Positions 8,701 through 17,396 of a stretch of DNA of 64,000 nt are shown piece by piece. Location: NCBI GenBank assembly GCA_038529355.1, contig JBCBDU010000002.1:62001-126000 (forward strand), in the 5' to 3' direction. Each line of letters opens with the position of its first letter. Position 1 is the stretch's first letter. Source of the DNA: CALBPI01 sp038529355 (GTDB lineage: Bacteria; Pseudomonadota; Gammaproteobacteria; Steroidobacterales; Woeseiaceae). Both the position numbers and the translations under genes were made by a program. Below the pieces are notes generated by a model, which was not told where the DNA came from, made no database searches, and was given only the letters and a program-made list of their open reading frames with translations.

Positions 8701-9602
8701 GGCACGATCGGCGCCGTATCGAGGGTCTGAGACGGGGCCTCGAACACGTGCGAAAAGATCGCATGCATACGCGCTTGCATCGTATCCAGGAATTCCGGCA
8801 CGTCATCCAGCTGCAAAAACGTATCGAGGCCGCGCTGCAGGAATTCGTGCAGATCCAGCACGCCGGCCAGCTTTGCCGGCAGCCGCATCGATTTCAACAG
8901 CGAACCAATCATCGGCAACCGAACGATACGCGCTAGATGCTCGCCGGCCGTTCGCGTCATCGCAATCAATGCATCGAAATCGCTCATCGTGGCGTGTTCG
9001 CGGCTCGCCATACAATAGTCGTGCTCGCTGATCGGCTCACCCGCAGCCAGTTTGTCGGCGAGCGACGCCGCAATATTGATGTTGATCTGCAACACGCGTT
9101 CATTCAGCGTCATTGCCGTTGTCAGCGCGGTCAATGCTCTGGTTGGCAACACCCGGGACATCAACGGCACCACTTTTTCGAGCTCACGATCACGCGCCGC
9201 GATCCGGGTACCCGTTAAATCGTTGACGACAAAATCGATCGCATCCGAATAGGCCTGACTCGCGCGCAGGTCATCGTAGCGTGGCAAGAAATAGTGCAAC
9301 TGCAGCTCAATGAATCGTTCATAGCCACGCGTCGCATCTGCGTCGCGCAAATAGGATGCGTGCAACTGATTGCTGCATACCACCGCATCTCGCAATAGTC
9401 CGGCAGCTTGTCTTTTGTTCATTGTGAGTGTGACCCGGTCAGGCGCAACTGCGCCTGAACTGATATGGGCGTGCAATGCGTCACTATCAAGTCCTGCAAG
9501 CCGTTGCGCTCGCACAAAAAATTCGAGCACTATCGACAACAATGATACAAGCGCGTGACGTTGACTCGGCTGCGGTTGCGACCGGTATGCTGCAAGGCGC
9601 AC
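8697..9602 (-). CDS. FFLEE-motif-like conserved protein of unknown function
   Basis: Up to 301 residues, mostly alpha-helical and without signal peptide. The middle part, with QLHYFLPRYDDL, AIDFVVNDLTG, RDRELEKVVPLM and LPTRALTALTTAMTLN, matches my memory of the family NCBI calls FFLEE motif protein, common in xanthomonad-like gammaproteobacteria; here the FFLEE sequence itself is degenerate (DFVVND). The GTG at 9602 gives the full frame but lies only 30 bases from the divergent aldehyde dehydrogenase start, so a later TTG or GTG may be used. It is the only minus-strand gene between 5350 and 11149. Function is unknown. Confidence 0.7.
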   Translation of the reverse strand: MRLAAYRSQPQPSQRHALVSLLSIVLEFFVRAQRLAGLDSDALHAHISSGAVAPDRVTLTMNKRQAAGLLRDAVVCSNQLHASYLRDADATRGYERFIELQLHYFLPRYDDLRASQAYSDAIDFVVNDLTGTRIAARDRELEKVVPLMSRVLPTRALTALTTAMTLNERVLQININIAASLADKLAAGEPISEHDYCMASREHATMSDFDALIAMTRTAGEHLARIVRLPMIGSLLKSMRLPAKLAGVLDLHEFLQRGLDTFLQLDDVPEFLDTMQARMHAIFSHVFEAPSQTLDTAPIVP

Positions 9603-9631
9603 GCCAACGAACGACCACGGAGACCGCAGCG

Positions 9632-11098
9632 ATGAATCTCACTAACCCGAATCTGCTTAAGACCCAGGCCTACATTGATGGGCATTGGGTCGGCGCGCAT
9701 GACGATACAACGTTTGCTGTACATAACCCTGCCAATGGGGAAATGCTGGCGGAAGTTGCTCGCTGCGGGGCCGCCGAGACGCACCTGGCAATCGACGCGG
9801 CAAATAGGGCTCAGCAGGAATGGAAAAACGTCGTCGCCAAAGAGCGTACCCGGCCGCTGCGGCGCTGGTTCGAACTGATGTTGTCGAATCAGGAAGATTT
9901 GGCACAGCTGCTGACGGCCGAACAGGGCAAGCCATTGGCGGAGGCGCGCGCAGAAATCGCCTATGGTGCGAGCTACATTGAATGGTTTGCCGAAGAAGCC
10001 AAGCGAATCTACGGCGATACCATCGCGCCACCTGCCAACGACAAGCGTCTGGTCTGCATCAAGCAACCGGTTGGCGTCGTCGCCTGTATTACGCCGTGGA
10101 ACTTCCCGAATGCCATGCTGACGCGCAAAATAGCACCGGCGCTGGCAGCCGGTTGTACAGTGGTCTGCAAACCAGCAAACGCAACGCCACTGTCCGCATT
10201 AGCGATCGTCGAGCTTGCCGAGCAAGCCGGTATTCCGGCAGGTGTCATCAACATTGTTGCCGGGCGCACAGTCGACATCGGCGAGGCGCTCACGTCGAGC
10301 CCGCTGGTGCGCAAGCTTACGTTCACCGGATCAACAGCGGTTGGCAAAAAACTGATGGCAGCATGTGCCGGCACAGTCAAACGCACGTCGATGGAGCTGG
10401 GTGGCAATGCCCCGTTTATTGTATTCGATGACGCCGATATCGACGCAGCGGTTGACGGCGCCATGATGAGCAAGTTTCGCAATGCCGGTCAAACCTGCGT
10501 GTGTGCGAATCGGTTCCTGATTCAGGACACGATATTCGATACGTTTGTCGCGCGTTTGCAGCAGGCTGTCGAAGGACTGCGGATCGGCGACGGCGCTGAT
10601 GTTGACACCGACATTGGGCCGCTGATTAACGAGCAGGCCGCTAACGACGTACAAAGCCTCGTCGAAGATGCTGTCGGCAAGGGCGCGACCAGAATTGGAA
10701 GTAAACCCGAAGCACAGAAGATTGGCGCACCGTTCTTTACGCCCGTAATACTCACCGACGTCAGTCGTGATATGCGTGTCTTTCGTGAGGAAATTTTTGG
10801 GCCAGTCGCGCCGATCTTCAAATTCTCAACTGAACGCGAAGCGATTGAGATGGCTAACGATACTGAGGTGGGGCTCGCGTGCTACTTCTACTCGCGCGAT
10901 ATCGGTCGCGTCTGGCGCGTCAGCGAGCAGTTGGAATACGGCATTGTTGGTATTAACGAAGGCCTGATCTCCAACGAAATGGCACCGTTCGGTGGCATCA
11001 AGGAATCAGGCCAGGGGCGCGAAGGCTCCAAGTACGGTCTGGACGACTATCTCGAGATCAAATACCTGTGCATGGGCGGCGTCGCGCAACGCTCTTGA
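9632..11098 (+). CDS. gabD: NAD(P)-dependent succinate-semialdehyde dehydrogenase family
   Basis: Aldehyde dehydrogenase of 488 residues. It has the PWNFPNAM cofactor loop, FTGSTAVGK, the MELGGNAP segment with the general base Glu, and the catalytic Cys in NAGQTCVCANRF, which is the GabD form. The ATG at 9632 follows a CGGAGA ribosome binding site; the open frame reaches further upstream but without family similarity. GabD-type enzymes oxidise succinate semialdehyde, and close relatives oxidise 2-oxoglutarate semialdehyde from sugar acids. Given the uronate pathway next door the latter deserves consideration. It stands alone, convergent with the SDR gene at 11149. Confidence 0.88.
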   Translation: MNLTNPNLLKTQAYIDGHWVGAHDDTTFAVHNPANGEMLAEVARCGAAETHLAIDAANRAQQEWKNVVAKERTRPLRRWFELMLSNQEDLAQLLTAEQGKPLAEARAEIAYGASYIEWFAEEAKRIYGDTIAPPANDKRLVCIKQPVGVVACITPWNFPNAMLTRKIAPALAAGCTVVCKPANATPLSALAIVELAEQAGIPAGVINIVAGRTVDIGEALTSSPLVRKLTFTGSTAVGKKLMAACAGTVKRTSMELGGNAPFIVFDDADIDAAVDGAMMSKFRNAGQTCVCANRFLIQDTIFDTFVARLQQAVEGLRIGDGADVDTDIGPLINEQAANDVQSLVEDAVGKGATRIGSKPEAQKIGAPFFTPVILTDVSRDMRVFREEIFGPVAPIFKFSTEREAIEMANDTEVGLACYFYSRDIGRVWRVSEQLEYGIVGINEGLISNEMAPFGGIKESGQGREGSKYGLDDYLEIKYLCMGGVAQRS

Positions 11099-11105
11099 GT
11101 GAGTA

Positions 11106-11137
11106 CAGCGGACGTCATCAACTTGTGACGCCCGCTG
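11106..11137. terminator. Hairpin between gabD-like gene and SDR gene
   Basis: An inverted repeat CAGCGGACGTCA / TGACGCCCGCTG with one mismatch and an eight-base loop, eight bases after the gabD-like stop and before the convergent SDR stop. It has the position of a bidirectional terminator but lacks a clear T-run. Confidence 0.45.
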
Positions 11138-11148
11138 CCAATCACGGA

Positions 11149-11904
11149 TCAGGAGAAGAACAGCCCGCCGTTAATATCGACGCTGGCACCCGTCACGAAG
11201 CTTGCTTGCGGTGACGCCAGATAGATGACGAGATCTGCCACTTCTGCAGCATTACCTTCGCGCCGCAACGGTGTCGCCGCGGCCACATTCTTGCGCACTT
11301 GATCCTTCGTGAACGTGTCATGGAACGTCGTTGCAATCATGCCCGGGCACACACAATTGACACGGATACCGGATGGGCCCAACTCTTTGGCCATCGCACG
11401 CGTGAACGTCATGACTGCGCCTTTGGAGGTTGCGTACACGGCAGCGCCAGGGCCACCACCATCGCGACCGGCTTGCGACGAGAAGTTCACGATCGCCGAG
11501 TCCGCCGGCATATGTGGCGCAACTGCCTGCGTCATCATAAAGGTGCTCGTGACATTCAGGCGCATCAGTCGATCGAAGAATTCATCGTCAAGCTCTGCAA
11601 GACCTTTGCGCGCAACCAGACCGCCAACAACATTGACGAGAATATGAATGCTATCGCCATACGCTTCGCGCGCCTTGTCGACCAACTGATGCACGTCCTT
11701 GCTCGACGTCATATCGCCAGCAACGGCGATCGCGGTGCCGCCCGCCGCTTCGATGGCCGCAACCGTCTCTTCGGCAAACGTTGCATTACTGAAGTAGTTC
11801 ACAACGACCTTGGCGCCCTGGGCGGCCAGTTTTTCTGATACAGCGCGACCAATGTCTCTTGCACCACCGGTGACGATAGCGACTTTTCCTGCAAGCGTTT
11901 GCAT
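11149..11904 (-). CDS. SDR oxidoreductase, probable DEH reductase of alginate catabolism
   Basis: Short-chain dehydrogenase of 251 residues. TGGARDIGRA binds the cofactor, and the active-site Tyr and Lys are in AAVYATSKGAV. Its distinctive SSQAGRDGGGPGAA and INGGLFFS segments match SDRs I recall beside alginate lyases, which reduce 4-deoxy-L-erythro-5-hexoseulose uronate (DEH) to 2-keto-3-deoxygluconate with NAD(P)H. The ATG at 11904 has GGGAAA before it; the longer open frame runs into the lyase gene. It follows the PL17 gene by 22 bases on the same strand, so lyase and reductase form an operon converting oligoalginate to KDG. Cytoplasmic. Confidence 0.85.
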   Translation of the reverse strand: MQTLAGKVAIVTGGARDIGRAVSEKLAAQGAKVVVNYFSNATFAEETVAAIEAAGGTAIAVAGDMTSSKDVHQLVDKAREAYGDSIHILVNVVGGLVARKGLAELDDEFFDRLMRLNVTSTFMMTQAVAPHMPADSAIVNFSSQAGRDGGGPGAAVYATSKGAVMTFTRAMAKELGPSGIRVNCVCPGMIATTFHDTFTKDQVRKNVAAATPLRREGNAAEVADLVIYLASPQASFVTGASVDINGGLFFS

Positions 11905-11926
11905 GACGATTTCCCTTGTTACGTTA

Positions 11927-14167
11927 TTAATTGAATTCGACGTAGTGAACAGGACCACGCCACTGAATCTTTTTGCCGGCTACGCGCAAGCGATGTCGGC
12001 TCTCGTTCTGATTGTCATCGTTCGCCACGATGAACAGACTGTGTTGCCCGCCGCTTGCCGTGAATCGCACTGCAGTGTAGCGCGCATCATCGTGGACGAC
12101 CTGCAAAGCCGTGAGACTGCCGCGCGGACCAACGGTCAGTTCCGACACCGGACTGTAGCTGCCGTGCGGCTCAATTGCCGCAGCAAAAACGGTGTCACCG
12201 ATTGCATCGCGGCGCACGATCAACGCGGAGTCGCGGCGTAAATTGAAGGCCGGATCGTTCGCACCCAAACGGGTAAACAGATACTGGTCATCGGCCGTTA
12301 CGGCGCTCGTCAGTGTAAAAAACTTGCCATCGAGCAACCATTGAAACTGCGCGCTGTCGCCAGCGGGCCGTCCTGCAGATTCCAGGAAAAGATGTTGATA
12401 GCCACTACTGTCGCCTAACGCGCGCTGCTCTGACTGAGGCGTCAACTCGAAATCAGTCTGCAGGTGTTGCCCCAAAAACCAGTACGGCAGATCGTATTGC
12501 TGCTGTTGGTCGGACGACAACCGAAACAAATCCAGCACGAAAGGCTCATCAAAGCGTGAGTCCTTGATGATCGCCAGCGTACGCCGCATCGCCGTGCCGG
12601 GATAGGCATTGGATTCCGTTGCGCTGACTACTTGCAGATCCGGATCGGACGCATCGTAAAACGCCAGTTGCGAATGATGGCGACTGCCCACCTCATAACG
12701 CCCGTCAAAATGCGATGTCTCGTTTTGCACGATCGTATTGTGCGCGACCGTCTGCTTCGCCCAGGTAGAATTCTCAGGCAGATAATTGCCGCCGCCTTTT
12801 TGCTCGATATTGACGAATCGCACAAGACCATAGTCTTGCAGCACCTCAGTACCTTGCTGATATAGCGAGAATGACAATTTGTCGTAGTGTCCGTGACTCA
12901 AGCCCTGCGCTGCGTATTTGAACACGAGCGTCAAGTACTCATTGCCGAAGCGAAGTACAGCAACGCCACCCTCATCGCCTTGCGCGCCATCAGACAAATT
13001 GACGGATTGTTTGACGAACGGCTCTGCCTTGCCGTCGCGGATACCCAGCGCGACGGCAAAGCCGGCATCATCGAGCGTGACCGTTCCTTGCTGGCGGGCA
13101 ACATCCAACAGGCGCGGATCGTTGTCGCCGGCGTGATAGGCAATATCGACAGCACTGACCAACGAGCCCGTGAAATAGGACATGCCTTTTTGCGCATCGT
13201 TGAGCGGAAAAAACTCGCCATCCGCATCGGACAGATTCAACAGCGTACTGATCGCCTTCAATAGCACACCGTCCTTGTAGTCAAAAATACCAAGCTGCGG
13301 CTTCACATTGTTCAAGCTCTGCGCGAACAGCAGGAACGGATACATTGCATAACGTTGGTAGTAAGGCCCTTCGGTGTAATACCCATCGGGCGAGAACGGC
13401 TCGTCCACGTTCGCAAGAAAACCGGCCGCCTGACCTGCCTGCCTGATGAAGCCGCCATCGTTGTCGCGCGCATCAAAATCAAGACCATCCTCGGCCAAAC
13501 CGTAGAGCGCGCGCTGCACCAACTCGTCATCACGCATGACCAGACCGATCATCCCGACCGCAGCGCTGCCCCAAGTACTGTGGTTATGCACACGGTTGAA
13601 GAATTGCGGATTGCCGACGGACAGAAAATCGGCGAATGGTCGAAACAGGTTCTGCTCCAGGCGCGCCCTGTCTTCGGCCGAGAGCCATTCGTAAATCGCG
13701 TCATAGCCCTGGCTTGCGTACAGCAGCCAGTTCGCATCGTTAAGACATTGCCAGAACAATTTGCCGCGCGCGTACGATCGCGTCTGGGGATGCAGCGGCA
13801 GCTCGGGGTACATCGCCTCGTACTGGAACAGCATGTCGCGCAAATAAACGGCGTATTTCTCATCGTCGAGAATCTGGAACAGCGCGCCGGCTTTGGGCAT
13901 CAACAAGAAGTTGCGCTTGTGCCGCTCATGCGTGTAACCACCGGAAAAATCTTTGGGCAGCGGCGTATCGATGCCACGTGCAATCTCGGCGTCCACTTCT
14001 GCGCGCACCCGTTCAACGGTGGCATCGAACAGCGGCACGTTACCCAGCTCGGCGCGGATTCTGCTCACGCCATCTTGCGTTAATACCAGGCTCGGATGCC
14101 CGTCGGCACGCGCTTGTACAAGGGGGAGTGCAATCAGCCCAACGAGCAGTACGATAAATCGGTTCAT
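11927..14167 (-). CDS. PL17 exo-oligoalginate lyase
   Basis: Secreted or periplasmic lyase of 746 residues that removes DEH units from the ends of alginate oligomers. Signal peptide MNRFIVLLVGLIALPLVQARA, then an alpha/alpha-toroid domain and a C-terminal heparinase II/III-like beta-sheet domain. The catalytic Asn and His are N195-H196 in VHNHSTWGSA, and the Tyr-rich GYYTEGPYYQRYAM at about 262-275 supplies the catalytic Tyr, as in Saccharophagus Alg17C (N201, H202). Start ATG 14167 is chosen because it begins the signal peptide. It shares a 209-base divergent promoter region with the GntR regulator gene and is co-transcribed with the DEH reductase. Confident assignment. Confidence 0.92.
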   Translation of the reverse strand: MNRFIVLLVGLIALPLVQARADGHPSLVLTQDGVSRIRAELGNVPLFDATVERVRAEVDAEIARGIDTPLPKDFSGGYTHERHKRNFLLMPKAGALFQILDDEKYAVYLRDMLFQYEAMYPELPLHPQTRSYARGKLFWQCLNDANWLLYASQGYDAIYEWLSAEDRARLEQNLFRPFADFLSVGNPQFFNRVHNHSTWGSAAVGMIGLVMRDDELVQRALYGLAEDGLDFDARDNDGGFIRQAGQAAGFLANVDEPFSPDGYYTEGPYYQRYAMYPFLLFAQSLNNVKPQLGIFDYKDGVLLKAISTLLNLSDADGEFFPLNDAQKGMSYFTGSLVSAVDIAYHAGDNDPRLLDVARQQGTVTLDDAGFAVALGIRDGKAEPFVKQSVNLSDGAQGDEGGVAVLRFGNEYLTLVFKYAAQGLSHGHYDKLSFSLYQQGTEVLQDYGLVRFVNIEQKGGGNYLPENSTWAKQTVAHNTIVQNETSHFDGRYEVGSRHHSQLAFYDASDPDLQVVSATESNAYPGTAMRRTLAIIKDSRFDEPFVLDLFRLSSDQQQQYDLPYWFLGQHLQTDFELTPQSEQRALGDSSGYQHLFLESAGRPAGDSAQFQWLLDGKFFTLTSAVTADDQYLFTRLGANDPAFNLRRDSALIVRRDAIGDTVFAAAIEPHGSYSPVSELTVGPRGSLTALQVVHDDARYTAVRFTASGGQHSLFIVANDDNQNESRHRLRVAGKKIQWRGPVHYVEFN

Positions 14168-14344
14168 AGCCTGCGATGCCCGCTCAAAACGTGCACCGGG
14201 AGCTGGAATTGATGATTGTCGCAAGACACGCTCTTCATCGGTCAGATTGTACAGATCAATTCAGGCAAATTGAACAGTCCAATTTCGTTTTACCCATTGA
14301 TAACAGTATTATCTGCTTAGACATTCGGATAATCGATAGGTAAT

Positions 14345-14359
14345 ATTGGTCATACCAAT
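14345..14359. promoter_or_regulatory. FadR-type operator in the lyase/regulator divergent promoter
   Basis: ATTGGTCATACCAAT is an inverted repeat with the TGGTnnnACCA form that FadR-subfamily GntR proteins bind. It lies 17 bases before the GntR gene start, suited to autoregulation and control of the divergent PL17 operon. Confidence 0.7.
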
Positions 14360-14376
14360 TACTCTGGATATTGTAG

Positions 14377-15138
14377 ATGCCAGACTATCGACTCTATCAA
14401 TCCGTTGCCGAGACACTGAAGCAACGCATTTTTGATGGTGAATACGCGCCGGGCGACCGGTTGCCTGGTGAGCGCGAGCTTGCTGACGAGTTCAACGTCA
14501 GTCGAGTGACGGTGCGCGAGGCCGAAATCGCGCTGCAGGCGATGGGCATCATTCAGGTCAAGCCTGGCTCTGGCGCCTATGTTGCGCCGCGCATCAAGCG
14601 CGTGAGCGCAGACCTGCCGGCAATCAGCGCGCTGGAGCTGACGGAAGCACGGCTGGTCTTTGAGTCCGAGGCCGCAGCTCTTGCAGCGCGCGTCATCAGC
14701 GACGATATGCTGCAACGACTCGCAGCACTCGTTCACGTCATGTCAGACGTACACCCTGATGACGATCAGGCCTCGCTGGCCGCCGATCGTGAATTTCATC
14801 TGACGATTGCCGCAGCAACGAGTAACGCAGCGGTGCAACACACCATCGAAACACTATGGCGTATGCGCATGGAATTGCCCAATGTGCGGCGTGCACACGC
14901 ATCGGTGTGCTCCGATGATGCGGCTACCGAACGCGGCCACGAACATCGGCAGATTCTGCAAGCACTGAAAGACCGCGATCCGACCGCTGCGCGGCGAGCG
15001 ATGCAGGAGCATTTCAAGCGCCTGCTGACGTCAATGATCGACGCATCTGAAGCCGAGGCTGTTGAGGCTTTGCGTCTTGAAGCCAACGCCAGTCGACAAC
15101 GTTTTCTCAATTCCCTGTCACAAAATGGAGCCACCTGA
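14377..15138 (+). CDS. GntR-family (FadR subfamily) regulator of alginate genes
   Basis: Regulator of 253 residues. The winged helix-turn-helix occupies about 1-75 with DRLPGERELADEFNVSRVTV and the wing GIIQVKPGSGAYV. The all-helical FCD effector domain follows, with the metal-ligand-like Asp/His positions in AADREFHLTIAAAT and GHEHRQILQAL. The FadR-type palindrome sits directly before its start. The PL6 lyase gene begins 4 bases after its stop, so they form an operon, and PL17 with DEH reductase diverges from it. The likely effector is a DEH or KDG-like intermediate (inference). Similar FadR-type proteins are known in uronate and alginate loci. Confidence 0.88.
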   Translation: MPDYRLYQSVAETLKQRIFDGEYAPGDRLPGERELADEFNVSRVTVREAEIALQAMGIIQVKPGSGAYVAPRIKRVSADLPAISALELTEARLVFESEAAALAARVISDDMLQRLAALVHVMSDVHPDDDQASLAADREFHLTIAAATSNAAVQHTIETLWRMRMELPNVRRAHASVCSDDAATERGHEHRQILQALKDRDPTAARRAMQEHFKRLLTSMIDASEAEAVEALRLEANASRQRFLNSLSQNGAT

Positions 15139-15142
15139 CGCC

Positions 15143-17383
15143 ATGACCATTCACCGCTACGCCCTTCTGGCCACTTCGTGTCTCCTCGTTTTGCTAACAG
15201 CCTGCGCAACGTCACTGAATGTTCGCCTCGTGAACAACACTGACGAATTCAACGCGGCCGTCGCAGCCGCAAAGCCGGGCGACCAGATCATCATGGCCAA
15301 CGGCGTGTGGTCCGACGTTGAGCTGACGCTGCACGCGATAGGTACAGCCGATGCACCGATCGTCCTGACGGCCGAAGAGCCAGGCTCGGTGATCATCTCC
15401 GGCGAATCCAATCTGGGCATTTCCGGCGAACACATTGTGGTCTCGGGACTGGTCTTCCGAAATGGTTTTACGCCAACCAGCGAAGTGATCTCATTCCGCA
15501 CGTCGAAAGACACGCTGGCCAATCACACACGGGTCACCAACACCGTTATTGACGGGTTCAGCAATCCCGAGCGGCACTCATCCGATACGTGGGTCGCAAT
15601 TTATGGCAAGAACAACCGCTTTGATCACAATACCCTGCTGAACAAAGGCAATCGCGGCGTGACGCTAGCCGTCAAAATGAATACCGAAGCGAGCCGGGAA
15701 AATTCGCATCTGATCGACTACAACTATTTCGGTCCGCGGCAGACACTGGGCTCGAACGGCGGCGAGACATTGCGAATTGGCACCAGTCACTACTCCCGCG
15801 AATTCTCCAACAGTGTCGTTGAACACAACTACTTTGATCGCACCAGCGGCGAGCTCGAAATCATCTCCAGTAAATCCTGTGGCAACAAGATTCGTAGCAA
15901 CGTGTTCTTTGAGAGCCAGGGCACACTGACGATGCGTCACGGTCATTACACGCTCGTTGAGAACAACTATTTTCTTGGTAATCGCAAACCCAACACGGGC
16001 GGCATTCGGATCATCAACGAGAATCAGACCGTTAGAAATAACTATCTGTACGGCCTGACCGGTCATCGCTTTCGCGGTGCACTGGTTATCATGAATGGCG
16101 TCCCGAACGGCCCTATCAACCGCTATGACCCGGTGATCAACTCAAAGCTTGATAACAACATCATGATCGATAGTGATCACGTGCAGCTATGCGCCGGTGC
16201 CGATGAAGAGCGCTCGGCGCCACCGACCAACACGACGATGCACAACAACCTCATCATGTCGCAAACGAATCTGAAGCCGTTCACCGTTTATGACGACATT
16301 TCCGGCATCAGCTTTGAAGGCAACGTCGTGAACAACGAGGCAAGCGTACCGACCGAAGCAGGATTTTCACGCGCTCCTTACGCTATCGCCGAGAACGCTT
16401 ACGGGTTGCGCGTACCCGAGCAATCACTGATTGACCGCATTGGCTTCGGTGATGTGAAACTACCTGTCAGCAAGGACGCCACTGGTGCGACTTTCTATCC
16501 GAAAACCGAGATCGCTGCGGCCTTTCGCAGCGGCAGCCAGATCGCCGTCGCACCGGGCGTCAACACACTGCTTGAGGCGATGCGTGCAAGTCAGCCGGGC
16601 GACACACTGTTGCTGGAGAACGGCGCCGAGTACCTGCTGACGAAATACGCCCCGACAACGCATACGGTATCCATCCTGACGCCGCTCGGGGACAAAGCCA
16701 TTATTCGTTCGGAGAAATCTAGCTTCTTCACGATCAGCAACGGCGGCTCTCTAGAACTCGACAACGTCTGGATCGACGGGGCCGAATCACCGGATCTTGC
16801 CGGTAACAACGTCATCAGCACAGACCGCTATTCGATGAATCAGAACTACTCGCTTATCGTGCGCAACTCACGCGTAACGAACCTCGATGTCAATCACAGC
16901 TTCGATTTTCTGAAGGTTTACCGCAGCACATTTGCTGATCGGATCGAAATCCTGAATACCGAAATGACGAACATTACCGGCAGCATTCTGGCGCTGGATA
17001 AGGAAACCGATGACCTGGGGATCTACAACGCTGAAAACGTCACGATTGCCAGTAGTGCATTCACCGATGTTCAAGGTGCGATCGCAAATCTGTACCGCGG
17101 CGGCACCGATGAGAGCACGTTTGGACCGATCGTCAACATCACGGACAATGCGTTCAACAACGTCGGTTTGGGCAAGCGTAACAAGGCTGGCGCGTCAATG
17201 CTGTTCCATGGCGTGCAAAAATTGCATATCGCCAATTCAACGTGGAAAGACAGCGCGCCGCTTGAGTTGTTTCTGACGAACGGTGAGCCAATCACGACGA
17301 TCCGCGATGTCGTGATGCAAGGCACTGCACCGATCCGTGCCAATAACGATGGCTACGAGGTGGACAATGTCAGTTACGACTAG
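15143..17383 (+). CDS. PL6 alginate lyase, lipoprotein
   Basis: Lyase of 746 residues made of two right-handed beta-helix domains, as in subfamily 1 of PL6. The signal peptide ends at the lipobox LLTAC (Cys21), so it is membrane-anchored. Catalytic K244 (ISSKSCGN) and R265 (MRHGHY), with calcium ligands N205, E237 and E239, all lie exactly 24 residues after the positions reported for AlyGC of Paraglaciecola (K220, R241, N181, E213, E215). It cleaves alginate in the periplasm or at the cell surface, and PL17 finishes the oligomers. The ATG at 15143 uses a GGAG that lies within the GntR gene end. It is convergent with DctM, 13 bases apart. Confidence 0.93.
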   Translation: MTIHRYALLATSCLLVLLTACATSLNVRLVNNTDEFNAAVAAAKPGDQIIMANGVWSDVELTLHAIGTADAPIVLTAEEPGSVIISGESNLGISGEHIVVSGLVFRNGFTPTSEVISFRTSKDTLANHTRVTNTVIDGFSNPERHSSDTWVAIYGKNNRFDHNTLLNKGNRGVTLAVKMNTEASRENSHLIDYNYFGPRQTLGSNGGETLRIGTSHYSREFSNSVVEHNYFDRTSGELEIISSKSCGNKIRSNVFFESQGTLTMRHGHYTLVENNYFLGNRKPNTGGIRIINENQTVRNNYLYGLTGHRFRGALVIMNGVPNGPINRYDPVINSKLDNNIMIDSDHVQLCAGADEERSAPPTNTTMHNNLIMSQTNLKPFTVYDDISGISFEGNVVNNEASVPTEAGFSRAPYAIAENAYGLRVPEQSLIDRIGFGDVKLPVSKDATGATFYPKTEIAAAFRSGSQIAVAPGVNTLLEAMRASQPGDTLLLENGAEYLLTKYAPTTHTVSILTPLGDKAIIRSEKSSFFTISNGGSLELDNVWIDGAESPDLAGNNVISTDRYSMNQNYSLIVRNSRVTNLDVNHSFDFLKVYRSTFADRIEILNTEMTNITGSILALDKETDDLGIYNAENVTIASSAFTDVQGAIANLYRGGTDESTFGPIVNITDNAFNNVGLGKRNKAGASMLFHGVQKLHIANSTWKDSAPLELFLTNGEPITTIRDVVMQGTAPIRANNDGYEVDNVSYD

Positions 17384-17396
17384 ACCGGCTCGCGTG

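Noticed and set aside
11891..11904. GCAAGCGTTTGCAT-like near-palindrome at the SDR start
   Set aside because: It is the coding sequence of the first SDR codons, with a mismatched centre compared with the true operators. Considered coincidental.
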